From Shinella yambaruensis (GTDB lineage Bacteria > Pseudomonadota > Alphaproteobacteria > Rhizobiales > Rhizobiaceae), in the NCBI RefSeq assembly GCF_022899355.1, contig NZ_JALJCK010000001.1, positions 410,346 to 474,345 of the forward strand: a DNA stretch of 64,000 bases, read 5' to 3'. Under the pieces are notes generated by a model. It saw only the letters and a list, made by a program, of their open reading frames with translations. It made no database searches and was not told where the DNA came from. The position numbers and the translations under genes are program-made. Below, piece after piece: positions 8,999-18,813 of this stretch (within the stretch, counting starts at the first letter, position 1; each line of letters begins with the position of its first letter).

Positions 8999-9201
8999 GG
9001 ACGAGTCTCCTTCGTTTCTGCGTCACGATCAGATAGGATCTCGCGGGAAAAAAGGCAAATTGTGGAGGAGGCGCCGATTGCGGCGATCTCACGCGGCGCG
9101 CACGAAAATGTGGTCGCCACAAATCTTTCGCCGCCGTTGAAACAACATCCGCCGCGTTTACGTAGGTACCAGGGAAACAACCGAAAAGATCGAGCCCCGC
9201 C

Positions 9202-10143
9202 ATGTCTCTCTACCGCCCGCCCCGCATTCCCGCTTCGCAGATCACGCCGGAACACTGTTTCCTCGCGCGCCGTTCGTTTCTGGCGGCCGCGGCCGGTGGA
9301 GCGCTTCTGGCGTCGGGCATGCCCGCTTCCGCCGAAGCCCTGAAGGCATCGAAATCGCCCTACGCGGTGGACGAGGCGCTGACGCCCGAAAAGGACGTGA
9401 CCAGCTACAACAATTTCTACGAGTTCGGCATGGGCAAGGGCGATCCGATCGCCAATTCGGAAAAATTCAAGCCGACGCCCTGGACGGTGAAGGTCGACGG
9501 GCTTGTCGGCAAGCCGAAGGAATTCGGGCTGGAAGAGCTGATGGCCCTGCCGCTGGAAGAGCGGGTCTACCGCATGCGCTGCGTGGAGGCCTGGTCGATG
9601 GTCATCCCCTGGATCGGCTTTCCGCTTTCCGCGCTGCTCGACAAGGTGGAACCGCTGGGCGACGCACGATATGTCGCCTTCGAAACCGTCGTCAGGCCGG
9701 AGGAGATGCCCGGCCAGTCCGGCTATTTCCAGTCCCTGCCCTGGCCCTATGTCGAGGGCCTCAGGCTCGACGAGGCGCGCCATCCGCTGACGATCCTCTC
9801 CGTCGGCGTCTACGGCAAGACGCTGCCGAACCAGAACGGCGCGCCGATCCGCCTCGTCGTGCCGTGGAAATACGGCTTCAAGGGCATCAAGTCGATCGTG
9901 AAGATCACGCTCACCGACAAGCAGCCGCCCTCCACCTGGAATCTCGCCGCGCCGAACGAGTACGGCTTCTACGCCAATGTGAACCCGGAGGTCGATCATC
10001 CGCGCTGGAGCCAGGCGAGCGAGAACCGTATCGGCGAAGGCGGCTTCTTCGGCGCCAACCGTCGGCCGACCCTGCCCTTCAACGGCTATGCCGAGGAGGT
10101 CGCCGGTCTCTACAGCGGCATGGACCTCAGGGCGAACTACTGA
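9202..10143 (+). CDS. msrP: Protein-methionine-sulfoxide reductase catalytic subunit MsrP
   Basis: A 313-residue molybdopterin oxidoreductase that repairs oxidised methionines in periplasmic proteins. It has a twin-arginine signal (Arg23-Arg24 in [13 protein letters not shown], cleavage near ASA at 44). RMRCVEAW gives the molybdenum-ligand cysteine, Cys127. The sulfite-oxidase-fold body ends with [15 protein letters not shown], typical of MsrP (YedY). It overlaps msrQ (TGATG), so the pair is translationally coupled. The region upstream, between the divergent degP and msrP genes, is about 200 nt and should hold both promoters. Confidence 0.95.
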   Translation: MSLYRPPRIPASQITPEHCFLARRSFLAAAAGGALLASGMPASAEALKASKSPYAVDEALTPEKDVTSYNNFYEFGMGKGDPIANSEKFKPTPWTVKVDGLVGKPKEFGLEELMALPLEERVYRMRCVEAWSMVIPWIGFPLSALLDKVEPLGDARYVAFETVVRPEEMPGQSGYFQSLPWPYVEGLRLDEARHPLTILSVGVYGKTLPNQNGAPIRLVVPWKYGFKGIKSIVKITLTDKQPPSTWNLAAPNEYGFYANVNPEVDHPRWSQASENRIGEGGFFGANRRPTLPFNGYAEEVAGLYSGMDLRANY

Positions 10144-10799
10144 TGGCGTGCCTGCCGACCCTTCCGCGCAAATACCACGCGGCCTCGATCTGGCTGCTCT
10201 ACGCCCTCGGCCTCGTGCCGGCGGCCTGGGGTTTCTGGCTCGGCGCCACGGGCCGCCTGCCCGGCAACCCGGTCAAGGAATTCGAGCACCTGCTCGGCCT
10301 CTGGGCGCTGCGGTTCCTCATCGCCACGCTCGCCGTCACGCCGATCCGCGACCTCTTCGCCATCAACTGGGTGCGCTATCGCCGCGCGCTCGGGCTGCTG
10401 GCGTTCTGGTACGTGCTGATGCACTTCCTCACCTACATGCTGCTCGATCAGTACCTGAATTTTTCGGCGATCCTGGTCGACATCGCCAAGCGGCCCTTCA
10501 TCACCATCGGCATGGCCGCCTTCGTGCTGCTCATTCCGCTGGCGCTGACCTCCAATGCCTGGTCGATCCGCAGGCTCGGCATGCGCTGGGTGAAGCTACA
10601 TCGGCTGGTCTACGTCATCGCCGCCGCCGGCGCGCTGCATTTCGCCATGTCGGTGAAGGTCGTGGGGCTGGAGCCGTGGACCTATATCGGGCTTGTGGCG
10701 CTGCTTCTCCTCTATCGGCTGGCGCGGCCGCTGATCCGGGGCGGCGGAAGAGGAAAGCCGCGGGCCTCCGCGTTTCGCGGACAGGAACGCTCGGCCTGA
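10143..10799 (+). CDS. msrQ: Haem-binding membrane subunit MsrQ
   Basis: A 218-residue ferric-reductase-like membrane protein that passes electrons from the quinone pool or flavin to MsrP. About six hydrophobic segments are seen, with the conserved histidines in VLMHFLTYMLLD, KLHRLVYVIAAAGALHFAMSV. The ATG at 10143 overlaps the msrP stop. The C-terminus is Arg-rich (GGGRGKPRASAF). A tandem palindromic repeat starts directly after the stop. Confidence 0.93.
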   Translation: MACLPTLPRKYHAASIWLLYALGLVPAAWGFWLGATGRLPGNPVKEFEHLLGLWALRFLIATLAVTPIRDLFAINWVRYRRALGLLAFWYVLMHFLTYMLLDQYLNFSAILVDIAKRPFITIGMAAFVLLIPLALTSNAWSIRRLGMRWVKLHRLVYVIAAAGALHFAMSVKVVGLEPWTYIGLVALLLLYRLARPLIRGGGRGKPRASAFRGQERSA

Positions 10800-10802
10800 G
10801 GC

Positions 10803-10958
10803 GTTTCGCACTCTTGCAGGAAATGCTCTGGATTCCTGCTTTTACCGCATTATCCGACGCCGAAGCGACTTCGCTTCGGCTGAAAACGCTCTAACCCTTT
10901 GTTTTACCGCATTTCCGGACGCAAAACCGCTTTGCACTTTTGCTGGAAATGCTCTAGG
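10803..10958. repeat. Tandem rhizobial palindromic repeat modules
   Basis: Read on the minus strand, two and a half modules follow one another, each opening AGAGC(A/G)TTT and containing a palindrome. Module 1 (10956 down to ~10896) pairs ATTTCC..GCAAAA with TTTTGC..GGAAAT around CCGCTTTGCA. Module 2 (~10895-10835) pairs CCGAAGC with GCTTCGG. Module 3 (~10834-10803) is a partial copy. From memory this resembles the short intergenic repeats that are abundant in Rhizobium and Sinorhizobium. Its edge supplies the TAG stop of the GGDEF gene. Related copies occur at 22047 and 54941. Confidence 0.75.
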
Positions 10959-12150
10959 AGGCGCGGCCGGGACCGCTCGTCTCGTCCTTCACCACGAAGA
11001 GCTTCGCCCCTGCCGGCAGCGGGACATCGGCCGCGTTGCTGACGACGCGGTTCCGGCCATTGCTCTTGGCAAGGTAGAGCAGCCGGTCCGCGCGGCTGAT
11101 CGCGTCATGGATGGTGTGATCTCCGGCGGCCGTGACCGCCACCCCGAAACTTGCGGTGATCGGGCGATCGATGCCGATGCGGCCGAGATCGCGTTCCGAC
11201 AGGGCGAGACGCAAGGTGTTCGCGAGCATATGGGCGTCCTGCAGCCGGCAGTTCGGCAGATAGGCGATGAACTCCTCCCCGCCGAAGCGCGCGACCGCGA
11301 CGCCGGGCCAGGCGAGCGTGCGCAGGAGGGTGGCCACCTCGCGAATGGCCTCGTCTCCGGCGGCGTGCCCGAAGCGGTCGTTGATCGCCTTGAACCAGTC
11401 GATATCGGCAACGATGATGGCCGCTTCGGTTTTCGCCGCATGCTCGCCGAGGCGCTGCTCGAAACCGCGACGGTTGAGAAGGCCCGTCAGCGGATCCTCC
11501 GCCGCCGCCTTGCGGTGCCCTTCGACGATCCGCAGCGCCACGGAGGCAAGCGCCGTCAGGGCCAGGAGCAAAGCGCCGATCGTCGCCGTGATCTGCATGA
11601 CGAAGGCGTAGGACGAGCCGATGAAGGCGTCCATGGCGAGGCTGCCCGCCATGACGAAGAAGACGATCGTGCGCAGGGTCGTCTCCAGCATCACGAAGAC
11701 GACGGCGCCGAGCAGCGCGCGATCGACCCAGGTGCCCGACCGGCGCCAGGAGGACAGCAGGGCAACCAGCAGCAGCAGGCTGCAGGCGATATCGCTGACG
11801 AAGAGCTCGAAGCGCAGGCTTTGCGCGACGAAGACCGCGTAGGCGATGATGCCATAGGCGACGGCGGCGATGCCGAGACGAAGGGCGAGATGCCGCGACG
11901 CGTCGAAATGGGTGGAAAGGCCCTGGCTGTAGAGGAGGAAGGCGCTGAGGAACGCGGCATCCGCCGTCATCGCGACAAGAGGCACCGGCGCAACGGCCTG
12001 CAGAAGCGGCGCGAGGAAACCGAGGGCCGCACAGAGATAACCGCTGCCCCAGAACAGGGCGGCACGGTTGCCGAAGCGCGCGACGATGAGAAACGCCACG
12101 CCGAACAGGGTGAGAACCACCGGCAGCAGGAATGCGAAATTCTCGGCCAT
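10954..12150 (-). CDS. Membrane diguanylate cyclase (GGDEF protein)
   Basis: About 398 residues from the ATG at 12150 (an upstream ATG at 12204 is possible). Six or more hydrophobic segments fill residues 1-205. A complete GGDEF domain follows: DPLTGLLNRRGFE opens it, DIDWFKAINDRFGH is the substrate and metal region, and RFGGEEF at about 288-294 is the active-site loop, an intact GG(E/D)EF variant. It should make cyclic di-GMP from GTP at the inner membrane; the N-terminal region presumably senses a signal. No RxxD inhibitory site is obvious five residues before the loop. The stop codon lies inside the repeat element. Confidence 0.9.
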   Translation of the reverse strand: MAENFAFLLPVVLTLFGVAFLIVARFGNRAALFWGSGYLCAALGFLAPLLQAVAPVPLVAMTADAAFLSAFLLYSQGLSTHFDASRHLALRLGIAAVAYGIIAYAVFVAQSLRFELFVSDIACSLLLLVALLSSWRRSGTWVDRALLGAVVFVMLETTLRTIVFFVMAGSLAMDAFIGSSYAFVMQITATIGALLLALTALASVALRIVEGHRKAAAEDPLTGLLNRRGFEQRLGEHAAKTEAAIIVADIDWFKAINDRFGHAAGDEAIREVATLLRTLAWPGVAVARFGGEEFIAYLPNCRLQDAHMLANTLRLALSERDLGRIGIDRPITASFGVAVTAAGDHTIHDAISRADRLLYLAKSNGRNRVVSNAADVPLPAGAKLFVVKDETSGPGRAS

Positions 12151-12252
12151 CGCCCAAACTCGATTAAACTCGGCCGGGACTTTAAGCCCCGGGGCTAAAG
12201 ACAATCCCTAGCGACATGGTTTCCAAATCCTTGCGGGCGCCATTTCCGCAAA

Positions 12253-12282
12253 GAAAAAGCCGGACGCTTTCGCGTCCGGCTT
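12253..12282 (-). terminator. Terminator of the alpha operon (after rplQ)
   Basis: On the minus strand a perfect 11-bp stem, AAGCCGGACGC with GCGTCCGGCTT and loop GAAA, is followed by TTTCTTT. It ends the rpsM-rpsK-rpoA-rplQ transcript about 30 nt after rplQ. Confidence 0.95.
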
Positions 12283-12311
12283 CAAGACGTCCGGTCGGGA
12301 CGCTCGTTCGA

Positions 12312-12737
12312 TCAGGCGGCTTCGGCAGCGTCCGCCTCGGCGGCAACGCGGGCCTTGTCGGCTGCGCCCTTGGCGTCGACGTCGCGGTCGACGAACTCGA
12401 TGACGGCGAGCGGGGCGTTGTCGCCATGACGGTAGCCAGCCTTCATGATGCGCAGGTAGCCACCATTACGGCTGGCATAGCGCGTCGCGATCGCGTCGAA
12501 CAGCTTGCCGACAACGGCAACGTCGCGGATCTGCGAGATCGCCTGGCGGCGAGCGTGCAGGTCGCCGCGCTTGCCGAGGGTGACGAGCTTTTCGACGATC
12601 GGGCGAATTTCCTTCGCCTTCGGCAGCGTGGTTACGATCTGCTCATGCTGAATGAGCGAGGCAGCCATGTTGGCGAACATCGCCTTGCGGTGGCTGGCGG
12701 TACGGTTGAGTTTGCGACCCGAATTCTGGTGGCGCAT
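12312..12737 (-). CDS. rplQ: 50S ribosomal protein L17
   Basis: 141 residues. [20 protein letters not shown] at the start and the [13 protein letters not shown] segment are diagnostic of bacterial L17, which lines the exit-tunnel side of the 50S subunit. An Ala-rich tail ([17 protein letters not shown]) extends the core, as is usual in alphaproteobacteria. It is the last gene of the alpha set, 45 nt after rpoA, with GGAGAA as ribosome-binding site. Confidence 0.97.
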   Translation of the reverse strand: MRHQNSGRKLNRTASHRKAMFANMAASLIQHEQIVTTLPKAKEIRPIVEKLVTLGKRGDLHARRQAISQIRDVAVVGKLFDAIATRYASRNGGYLRIMKAGYRHGDNAPLAVIEFVDRDVDAKGAADKARVAAEADAAEAA

Positions 12738-12782
12738 CTCGGTTCTCCTTCACATGCAGGCAGTCGCCTGCCGTTTGATGGG

Positions 12783-13793
12783 TTAATACTGGTCTTCGTA
12801 GCGCTTGGCGAGATCTTCGATGTTCTCGGGCGGCCAGGCCGGCACTTCCATGCCGAGGTGCAGGCCCATGGAAGCGAGAACTTCCTTGATTTCGTTCAGC
12901 GACTTGCGACCAAAATTCGGAGTGCGAAGCATTTCGGCTTCGGTCTTCTGAATGAGATCGCCGATATAGACGATGTTGTCGTTCTTCAGGCAGTTCGCCG
13001 AACGGACCGAAAGTTCCAGTTCGTCGACCTTCTTGAGGAGCGCCGGGTTGAACGCCAGTTCCGTGACCGATTCCTCTTCGGCTTCCTTCTGCGGCTCGTC
13101 GAAGTTGACGAAGACCGAGAGCTGGTCCTGGAGGATGCGGGCCGCGAACGCGATCGCATCTTCGCCCGTGACGGAACCGTCGGTCTCGATGGTCATCGTC
13201 AGCTTGTCGTAGTCGAGAACCTGGCCTTCACGGGTGTTTTCCACCTTGTAGGACACTTTCTTGACCGGCGAATACAGGCTGTCGACCGGGATGAGGCCGA
13301 TCGGCGCGTCTTCGGAGCGGTTGCGGTCGGCCGGGACATAGCCCTTGCCGTTGTTGACCGTGAACTCCATGCGGATCTCCGCGCCCTCGTCGAGGGTGCA
13401 GATGACATGGTTGGGGTTCAGGATCTCGATGTCGCCGACCGTCTGGATGTCGCCAGCCGTCACGACGCCCGGGCCCTGCTTGCGCACGACCATGCGCTTG
13501 GAATCATCGCCATCCATCTTGATGGCGATTTCCTTGATGTTGAGCACGATGTCGGTCACATCTTCCCGGACACCCGGGATGGACGAGAACTCGTGCAGCA
13601 CGCCGTCGATCTGCACGGCGGTGACAGCCGCACCGCGCAGCGACGACAGGAGAACGCGACGCAGCGCGTTGCCGAGGGTCAGGCCGAAGCCACGCTCCAG
13701 CGGCTCGGCAACAAGGCTTGCCTTGGTGCGGCCGGAGGAGGTGAACTCGACCTTGTTCGGCTTGATCAGTTCCTGCCAGTTTTTCTGGATCAT
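12783..13793 (-). CDS. rpoA: RNA polymerase alpha subunit
   Basis: 336 residues, the usual rhizobial length. [16 protein letters not shown] starts the N-terminal dimerisation domain, with the conserved [18 protein letters not shown] flexible linker ([12 protein letters not shown]) leads to the C-terminal domain ([33 protein letters not shown]), which contacts UP elements and activators. The start at 13793 is chosen over an upstream ATG at 13826 because only it gives the family N-terminus. A 12-bp hairpin at 13852-13878 lies in the 103-nt spacer from rpsK. Confidence 0.98.
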   Translation of the reverse strand: MIQKNWQELIKPNKVEFTSSGRTKASLVAEPLERGFGLTLGNALRRVLLSSLRGAAVTAVQIDGVLHEFSSIPGVREDVTDIVLNIKEIAIKMDGDDSKRMVVRKQGPGVVTAGDIQTVGDIEILNPNHVICTLDEGAEIRMEFTVNNGKGYVPADRNRSEDAPIGLIPVDSLYSPVKKVSYKVENTREGQVLDYDKLTMTIETDGSVTGEDAIAFAARILQDQLSVFVNFDEPQKEAEEESVTELAFNPALLKKVDELELSVRSANCLKNDNIVYIGDLIQKTEAEMLRTPNFGRKSLNEIKEVLASMGLHLGMEVPAWPPENIEDLAKRYEDQY

Positions 13794-13896
13794 ATGTTTT
13801 GCCTTCCGTTCGCCGCCACCATCCAATCGTGACGGCCGAGCCCTGAAGTTCCGCGAAAGCCGGAAACCGGCTTCCGCGAGAGTTCGAATGCGATGA

Positions 13897-14286
13897 TCAG
13901 ACGCGGCGCTTCTTGCGCGGGCGGCAACCGTTGTGCGGGATCGGGGTCACGTCGCGGATCGACGTGATCATGAAGCCGGCAGCCTGGAGGGCGCGCAGAG
14001 CCGATTCACGGCCGGAACCCGGACCGCAGACTTCGACTTCCAGCGACTTCATGCCGTGTTCCTGGGCCTTCTTGGCGCAGTCTTCGGCAGCGATCTGGGC
14101 GGCGAACGGGGTCGACTTGCGCGAACCCTTGAAGCCCTTCGCACCGGCCGACGACCAGGCAATCGCGTTGCCCTGTGCGTCGGTGATGGTGATCATCGTG
14201 TTGTTGAACGAAGAATTGACGTGAGCAACACCCGAGGTGATGTTCTTGCGTTCGCGACGGCGGACGCGTGCGGCTTCCTTGGCCAT
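13897..14286 (-). CDS. rpsK: 30S ribosomal protein S11
   Basis: 129 residues of the 30S platform. Seen: [35 protein letters not shown] and the C-terminal [18 protein letters not shown]. The ATG at 14286 gives the family N-terminus ([15 protein letters not shown]) and has AAAGGACTAT before it. The 240-nt gap to the upstream rpsM gene is unusually long for this pair and carries a terminator-like hairpin and a duplicated sequence. Confidence 0.98.
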   Translation of the reverse strand: MAKEAARVRRRERKNITSGVAHVNSSFNNTMITITDAQGNAIAWSSAGAKGFKGSRKSTPFAAQIAAEDCAKKAQEHGMKSLEVEVCGPGSGRESALRALQAAGFMITSIRDVTPIPHNGCRPRKKRRV

Positions 14287-14302
14287 GGATAGTCCTTTCG
14301 TT

Positions 14303-14443
14303 GATCTCGACACCGCCGTAATTCCAGCGGCTCCACCGGGCCGGGTGAAACCCTGCCCTGAACAGTATTTGCAGATGCGCCCGAAGGCCGCGTCTGCGGC
14401 GATATCGTCACTGCCGTAATGCCAGCAGCTCCACCGACCGGGG
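14303..14443. repeat. Imperfect direct repeat in the rpsM-rpsK spacer
   Basis: Two copies of a segment of about 40 bp, starting GATCTCGACACCGCCGTAAT at 14303 and GATATCGTCACTGCCGTAAT at 14401, share CCAGC(G/A)GCTCCACCG. They are offset by 98 bp, with about seven differences in the first 36 positions. They lie entirely in the untranslated region before rpsK. Function unknown; a duplicated RNA element or leftover of a local duplication are both possible. Confidence 0.7.
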
Positions 14444-14474
14444 CATTTGCCTGGCGCAACACCCCGCTCGAAAC

Positions 14475-14505
14475 TCAAAAGAGGCCGGCGCAGCGCGCCA
14501 GCCTC
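14475..14505 (-). terminator. Terminator-like hairpin between rpsM and rpsK
   Basis: On the minus strand, 22 nt after the rpsM stop, an 11-bp stem (GAGGCTGGCGC with GCGCCGGCCTC, one G-T wobble) and a 3-nt loop is followed by TTTTGAG. It has the form of an intrinsic terminator or attenuator inside what is normally one operon, so S11, alpha and L17 may partly depend on another promoter or on read-through. Confidence 0.7.
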
Positions 14506-14526
14506 CTGTTCCCCGTTTCCGGGAAA

Positions 14527-14895
14527 TTACTTCTTCTTGCCTGCGATGGCCTTGGCCGGACCCTTGCGGGTGCGGGCATTGGTGTGCGTGCGCTGGCCGC
14601 GGACCGGAAGGCCGCGACGGTGACGCAGGCCGCGGTAGCAGCCGAGGTCCATGAGACGCTTGATGTTCATCGAGGTCTCGCGACGCAGGTCGCCTTCGAC
14701 CTGGTAGTCGCGGTCGATGGCTTCACGGATCTGCAGGATTTCTGCGTCCGTGAGCTGATGCACGCGACGATCGGCCGGGATGCCGACCTTCTCGATGATT
14801 TCCTGTGCAAACTTCGGGCCGATCCCGTGAATGTAACGCAGCGCGATGACGACGCGTTTTGCAGTCGGGATGTTGACGCCAGCGATACGTGCCAC
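14527..14895 (-). CDS. rpsM: 30S ribosomal protein S13
   Basis: 122 residues of the 30S head. [28 protein letters not shown] and the basic C-terminus [20 protein letters not shown] are characteristic. The gene opens the alpha set after a 279-nt space from adk that contains a good promoter (15116-15145), and has AAGGAGAA as ribosome-binding site. Confidence 0.98.
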   Translation of the reverse strand: MARIAGVNIPTAKRVVIALRYIHGIGPKFAQEIIEKVGIPADRRVHQLTDAEILQIREAIDRDYQVEGDLRRETSMNIKRLMDLGCYRGLRHRRGLPVRGQRTHTNARTRKGPAKAIAGKKK

Positions 14896-15115
14896 GCCTG
14901 TTCTCCTTGCTTCCAGTTGCCATCCGGCAAGTGGTCTTCTTCATTCGATACGGCAAAAGCCGCTGCTCATCTATGATGCCGCATGACCTTGCCCTGGTTC
15001 GTTCCGCCCCGGGGGATCATGCGGTGAGGTTCGGGACATGTCGAAAACGACCGCACCCGGACTTCGTTCTTCTGAAATCCGCGCCGATCGCAATGGTATG
15101 TCGCGAGTTGGCGCT

Positions 15116-15145
15116 GTCATAAGGGGAATCGGCCGAAAAAGTCAA
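15116..15145 (-). promoter_or_regulatory. Probable sigma-70 promoter for rpsM operon
   Basis: On the minus strand TTGACT (15145-15140) and TATGAC (15121-15116) are separated by 18 nt. Transcription would begin near 15109 and give a leader of about 210 nt before rpsM. The rest of 14896-15115 shows no further clear element. Confidence 0.6.
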
Positions 15146-15174
15146 CTCCCGGCCGGATCCTTTTTCGCCCGATC

Positions 15175-15759
15175 TCAGGCGTTCTCCAGGATTCCGGCGA
15201 TCTCCGCGGTCACCTTGTCGACATTGGCCATGCCATCGACCGTCTGGAGCCTGCCGGTCGAGGCATAGTACTTCGACAGCGGCGCCGTTTTCTCGCGGTA
15301 TTCCGTGAGGCGGCGCTTGAAGGCTTCCGGGTTGTCGTCCGAGCGGACGGTGCCGCCGGCGGCGATCGTCTCGGCCACGCGGGTCTCCATGCGCTTGACC
15401 AGCGCATCCTCGTCGACCTTCAGCTCGATGACGGCATCGAGCGAGAGGCCCTTGCCGGCGAGGATCTGGTCGAGGGCTTCGGCCTGCGGTACCGTGCGCG
15501 GGTAACCGTCGAGGATGAAGCCCCTGGCACAGTCGGGCGAATCGATTCGGTCGGACACGATCTCGTTGACGATCGCGTCGGAGACGAGCTGGCCGGCATC
15601 CATGACGGCCTTCGCACGCTTGCCCACATCCGTGCCGGCGGCAACGGCCGCGCGCAGCATGTCACCCGTGGAGAGCTGCGGAATGCCGTGCCTCTCCGTC
15701 AGGAGCTTGGCTTGCGTCCCCTTGCCAGCCCCCGGCGGCCCCAGAAAAATCAGTCTCAT
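15175..15759 (-). CDS. adk: Adenylate kinase
   Basis: 194 residues; converts ATP + AMP to 2 ADP in the cytosol. [10 protein letters not shown] at residues 7-16 is the P-loop; STGDMLR and [14 protein letters not shown] are the AMP-binding and LID-adjacent motifs. The short LID (no zinc cysteines) fits the compact alphaproteobacterial form. The ATG overlaps the secY stop by 4 nt, so the two are translationally coupled. Confidence 0.97.
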   Translation of the reverse strand: MRLIFLGPPGAGKGTQAKLLTERHGIPQLSTGDMLRAAVAAGTDVGKRAKAVMDAGQLVSDAIVNEIVSDRIDSPDCARGFILDGYPRTVPQAEALDQILAGKGLSLDAVIELKVDEDALVKRMETRVAETIAAGGTVRSDDNPEAFKRRLTEYREKTAPLSKYYASTGRLQTVDGMANVDKVTAEIAGILENA

Positions 15760-17096
15760 CGTCCCCTCTTTCCGCCACGCAGCTTCGACTTCTTGATCAG
15801 CCCCTCATATTGCTGAGCAATCAGGTGGCCCTGTATCTGTGCTACAGTATCCAAGGTCACGCTGACAACAATCAAAAGCGACGTACCACCAAGGTAGAAC
15901 GGCACCCCGGTCTGCGCGATGAGAATTTCGGGAAGGATACAGACGAAGACGAGATAGAGCGCGCCGATGACCGTGACACGGGTCAGCACGTAGTCGATAT
16001 ATTCGGCGGTGCGCTCGCCCGGGCGGATGCCCGGAATGAAGCCGCCGTGCTTCTTCAGATTGTCGGCCGTGTCCTTCGGATTGAAGACGATGGCCGTGTA
16101 GAAGAAGGCGAAGAAGGCGATCATGCCGGCATAGAGCAGCATGTAGAGCGGCTGGCCGTGGCCGAGGGCGGCGATGACGGCCGTTGCCCAGGCCGGCAGC
16201 TCGGCCGTGTTCGAGAAGCCCGCCAGCGTTGCCGGCAGCAGCAGCAGCGAGGAGGCGAAGATCGCCGGGATGACGCCCGCGGTGTTGAGCTTCAGCGGCA
16301 GGTGCGACGTGTCGCCCTGGAACATGCGGTTGCCGACCTGTCGCTTCGGATACTGGATCAGAAGCCGGCGCTGGGCACGTTCGACGAAGACGATGAGCGC
16401 GATGACGCCGACGGCCATGACCACGACGGCGATGACCACGCCGATCGACAGGGCGCCCGTGCGGCTGAGTTCCAGCGTGCCGGCGAGCGCGCTGGGCAGG
16501 GCCGCGACGATGCCGGCGAAGATGATCAGCGAGATGCCGTTGCCGATCCCGCGCGAGGTGATCTGCTCACCCAGCCACATCAGGAACATGGTGCCGCCGA
16601 GCAGCGAGATGACGGTGGAAATGCGGAAGAACCAGCCCGGATCGTTGACCAGCCCTGCCCCGCTCTCAAGGCCCACCGCGATGCCGTAGGCCTGCAGCGT
16701 GCCGAGCAGCACCGTGCCGTAGCGCGTGTACTGGTTGATGATCTTTCGGCCCTGCTCGCCTTCCTTCTTCAGCTGTTCCAGCGAGGGAACGACCGAGGTC
16801 ATCAGTTGCACGATGATCGACGCGGAAATATACGGCATGATGCCGAGCGCGAAGATCGCCATGCGCTCGACGGCGCCGCCGGAGAACATGTTGAAGAGGC
16901 CGAGAATGCCGCCCGACTGGCCGCGGAAGGCCTGCGCGAAGGCTTCGGGGTTGAGGCCCGGCAACGGGATATAGGTGCCGAGACGATAGACGAGCAGCGC
17001 GCCCAGCGTGAACCAGAGACGCTTCTTCAGGTCTTCCGCCTTGGCGAAAGTCGAGAAGTTGAGATTAGAGGCAAGTTGTTCCGCTGCCGAAGCCAT
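15756..17096 (-). CDS. secY: Protein translocase subunit SecY
   Basis: 446 residues with ten membrane segments, forming the SecYEG channel. The N-terminus [20 protein letters not shown], the plug region, and the late [23 protein letters not shown] segment with C-terminal [13 protein letters not shown] are diagnostic. The ATG at 17096 was chosen from the family N-terminus; a much longer in-frame reading upstream is non-coding leader. Unlike the textbook spc operon, secY is separated from rplO by a terminator and has its own promoter. Confidence 0.97.
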   Translation of the reverse strand: MASAAEQLASNLNFSTFAKAEDLKKRLWFTLGALLVYRLGTYIPLPGLNPEAFAQAFRGQSGGILGLFNMFSGGAVERMAIFALGIMPYISASIIVQLMTSVVPSLEQLKKEGEQGRKIINQYTRYGTVLLGTLQAYGIAVGLESGAGLVNDPGWFFRISTVISLLGGTMFLMWLGEQITSRGIGNGISLIIFAGIVAALPSALAGTLELSRTGALSIGVVIAVVVMAVGVIALIVFVERAQRRLLIQYPKRQVGNRMFQGDTSHLPLKLNTAGVIPAIFASSLLLLPATLAGFSNTAELPAWATAVIAALGHGQPLYMLLYAGMIAFFAFFYTAIVFNPKDTADNLKKHGGFIPGIRPGERTAEYIDYVLTRVTVIGALYLVFVCILPEILIAQTGVPFYLGGTSLLIVVSVTLDTVAQIQGHLIAQQYEGLIKKSKLRGGKRGR

Positions 17097-17250
17097 GCAT
17101 TTCTCCGCGAAGCCGATCCGGCGGCGGGGAGCCCGGCCAGGTCCGGATTGGCTGATCCGTTGGCACGCCCCCTCGCCCCTCCTCGGACCGACGGACCATG
17201 CTGAAATTCGTCTTGCCCCTCTGCCGGTGCAGCAAAGCGGGCGGATGGAG

Positions 17251-17279
17251 CCTAAACCGGTTGAAACGCGGATTGTCAA
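17251..17279 (-). promoter_or_regulatory. Strong sigma-70 promoter for secY-adk
   Basis: On the minus strand TTGACA (17279-17274), preceded by GC to make the CTTGACA typical of alphaproteobacteria, is followed after 17 nt by TTTAGG (17256-17251). Transcription would start near 17244 with a leader of about 148 nt to the secY ATG. It lies just after the rplO terminator. Confidence 0.75.
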
Positions 17280-17364
17280 GCAATCCCGGCCTCACCCTGG
17301 CTTTTAATTCCGGACAACAGCGGGGAGAAGAATCCCGGCCATCGTTGTGAGGCTCACATATGGG

Positions 17365-17398
17365 AGCAAAATCGCCCGGTGTGAAGCACACCGGGCGA
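17365..17398 (-). terminator. Terminator of the spc set (after rplO)
   Basis: A perfect 12-bp stem on the minus strand, TCGCCCGGTGTG with CACACCGGGCGA and a 3-nt loop, is followed by TTTTGC. It starts 14 nt after the rplO stop. Confidence 0.93.
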
Positions 17399-17411
17399 TA
17401 ATTTCGTCGAA

Positions 17412-17891
17412 TTATTCGGCGGCTTCCGCAGCGGCCGAGAGCAGCTTGACCGAGCCGCCGGCCTTTTCGATCTTCTCGATCGCCGGCTTGGAGGCACCGG
17501 CGACTTCGAAGGTCACCTTGGCCTTCAGTTCGCCGTCGGCGAGGATGCGGACACCGTCCTTCTCGCGGCGGATGACGCCGGCAGCCTTGAGGGCGGCTGC
17601 GTCAACGGTCGCCTTGGCATCGAGCTTGCCGGCATCGATCGCCTTCTGGACGCGGTCCAGGGACACGATGACGAAGTCGGATGCGAAGATGTTGTTGAAG
17701 CCGCGCTTCGGCAGGCGACGGTAGATGGGCATCTGACCGCCTTCGAAGCCGTTGATGGCGACGCCGGAACGGGCCTTCTGACCCTTGACACCGCGACCAC
17801 CGGTCTTGCCCTTGCCGGAACCGATACCGCGACCGACGCGCTTGCGGTTCTTCGAGGAGCCTTCGTTGTCCTTGATTTCGTTGAGTTTCAT
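17412..17891 (-). CDS. rplO: 50S ribosomal protein L15
   Basis: 159 residues. [20 protein letters not shown], the Gly-rich [19 protein letters not shown] region and [17 protein letters not shown] identify L15, an early 50S assembly protein. Last gene of the spc set, 11 nt after rpmD. Confidence 0.98.
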   Translation of the reverse strand: MKLNEIKDNEGSSKNRKRVGRGIGSGKGKTGGRGVKGQKARSGVAINGFEGGQMPIYRRLPKRGFNNIFASDFVIVSLDRVQKAIDAGKLDAKATVDAAALKAAGVIRREKDGVRILADGELKAKVTFEVAGASKPAIEKIEKAGGSVKLLSAAAEAAE

Positions 17892-17902
17892 GATCTATCC
17901 CC

Positions 17903-18106
17903 TCACTTCTCTTCGACGACGCGAACGAGGTGCTGGACGGCACGGATCATGCCACGGACAGACGGGGTGTCTTCCAGCGTGCGAACCCGATGCATCTTGT
18001 TGAGGCCCAGGCCGACCAGCGTTGCGCGCTGGATGGCCGGACGGCGGATGGGGCTGCCGATCTGCTCGACAGTCACCGTCTTCTTTGCGGTTTCTTTCTT
18101 AGCCAT
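17903..18106 (-). CDS. rpmD: 50S ribosomal protein L30
   Basis: 67 residues. [19 protein letters not shown] and [20 protein letters not shown] are typical of L30. The short N-terminal Lys/Thr stretch is normal for the clade. It lies 13 nt after rpsE with AAGGAGC before its ATG. Confidence 0.97.
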   Translation of the reverse strand: MAKKETAKKTVTVEQIGSPIRRPAIQRATLVGLGLNKMHRVRTLEDTPSVRGMIRAVQHLVRVVEEK

Positions 18107-18119
18107 GGCTCACAGCTCC

Positions 18120-18686
18120 TTATTCTTCGGAAGCGACGCCGGCGGACGCACGACGGGCCTGCAGCGTGGCGTACTTCATGCCGCGCTGTGCCGCGATGTC
18201 CTTCGGGTGCATCTGGCTCTTGAGAGCGTCGAACGTCGCACGGATCATGTTGTACGGGTTCGAGGAGCCGGTCGACTTAGCGACGACGTCATGAACGCCG
18301 AGCGTTTCGAAGACGGCGCGCATCGGGCCACCCGCGATGATACCGGTACCGGCCTTGGCCGAACGCAGAAGCACCTTGCCGGCGCCGTGGCGGCCGTGCA
18401 CGTCGTGGTGCAGCGTGCGGCCGGAGCGCAGCGGAACGAAGATCAGGTCGCGCTTGGCGGCTTCGGTGGCCTTCCGGATCGCTTCCGGAACTTCACGTGC
18501 CTTGCCATGGCCGAAGCCGACGCGGCCCTTCTGGTCGCCGACGACGACGAGCGCTGCAAAACCGAAACGACGGCCGCCCTTGACGACCTTCGCGACGCGG
18601 TTGATCGCGACGAGCTTGTCGACAAACTCGCTGTCGCGCTCTTCGCGGTTCTGGCGGTCATCGCGACCGCGCTTTTCCTGTGCCAT
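18120..18686 (-). CDS. rpsE: 30S ribosomal protein S5
   Basis: 188 residues. The double-stranded-RNA-binding N-domain ([20 protein letters not shown]) and the C-domain ([33 protein letters not shown]) are complete. S5 helps decoding fidelity; the loop that mutates to spectinomycin resistance (VVKGGRRF) looks wild type. A 127-nt spacer with two hairpins precedes it. Confidence 0.98.
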   Translation of the reverse strand: MAQEKRGRDDRQNREERDSEFVDKLVAINRVAKVVKGGRRFGFAALVVVGDQKGRVGFGHGKAREVPEAIRKATEAAKRDLIFVPLRSGRTLHHDVHGRHGAGKVLLRSAKAGTGIIAGGPMRAVFETLGVHDVVAKSTGSSNPYNMIRATFDALKSQMHPKDIAAQRGMKYATLQARRASAGVASEE

Positions 18687-18734
18687 TGTCCTTTTCCTTT
18701 TTCTTTTCCGGGTGCAATCGGCAGATTGACGAAA

Positions 18735-18803
18735 GTCGCCTCCATTTCAGCAATGGAAGCGACCGATACCCTGCTGAGGATCGGCGGGGCGCTTTTCGCG
18801 CCC
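18735..18803 (-). other. Two hairpins in the rplR-rpsE spacer
   Basis: The 127-nt spacer holds GTCGCCTCCATT paired with AATGGAAGCGAC (18735-18763, a 12-bp stem with one mismatch) and GGGCGC with GCGCCC (18787-18803). Neither is followed by a T run on the minus strand, so they are not obvious terminators. Processing or mRNA-stability signals are possible; nothing else is seen in the spacer. Confidence 0.55.
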
Positions 18804-18813
18804 GGCCGAATGA

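Noticed and set aside
7553..9343. Long plus-strand frame opposite rarA and degP
   Set aside because: Composition typical of antisense shadow; both minus-strand genes have complete catalytic motifs.
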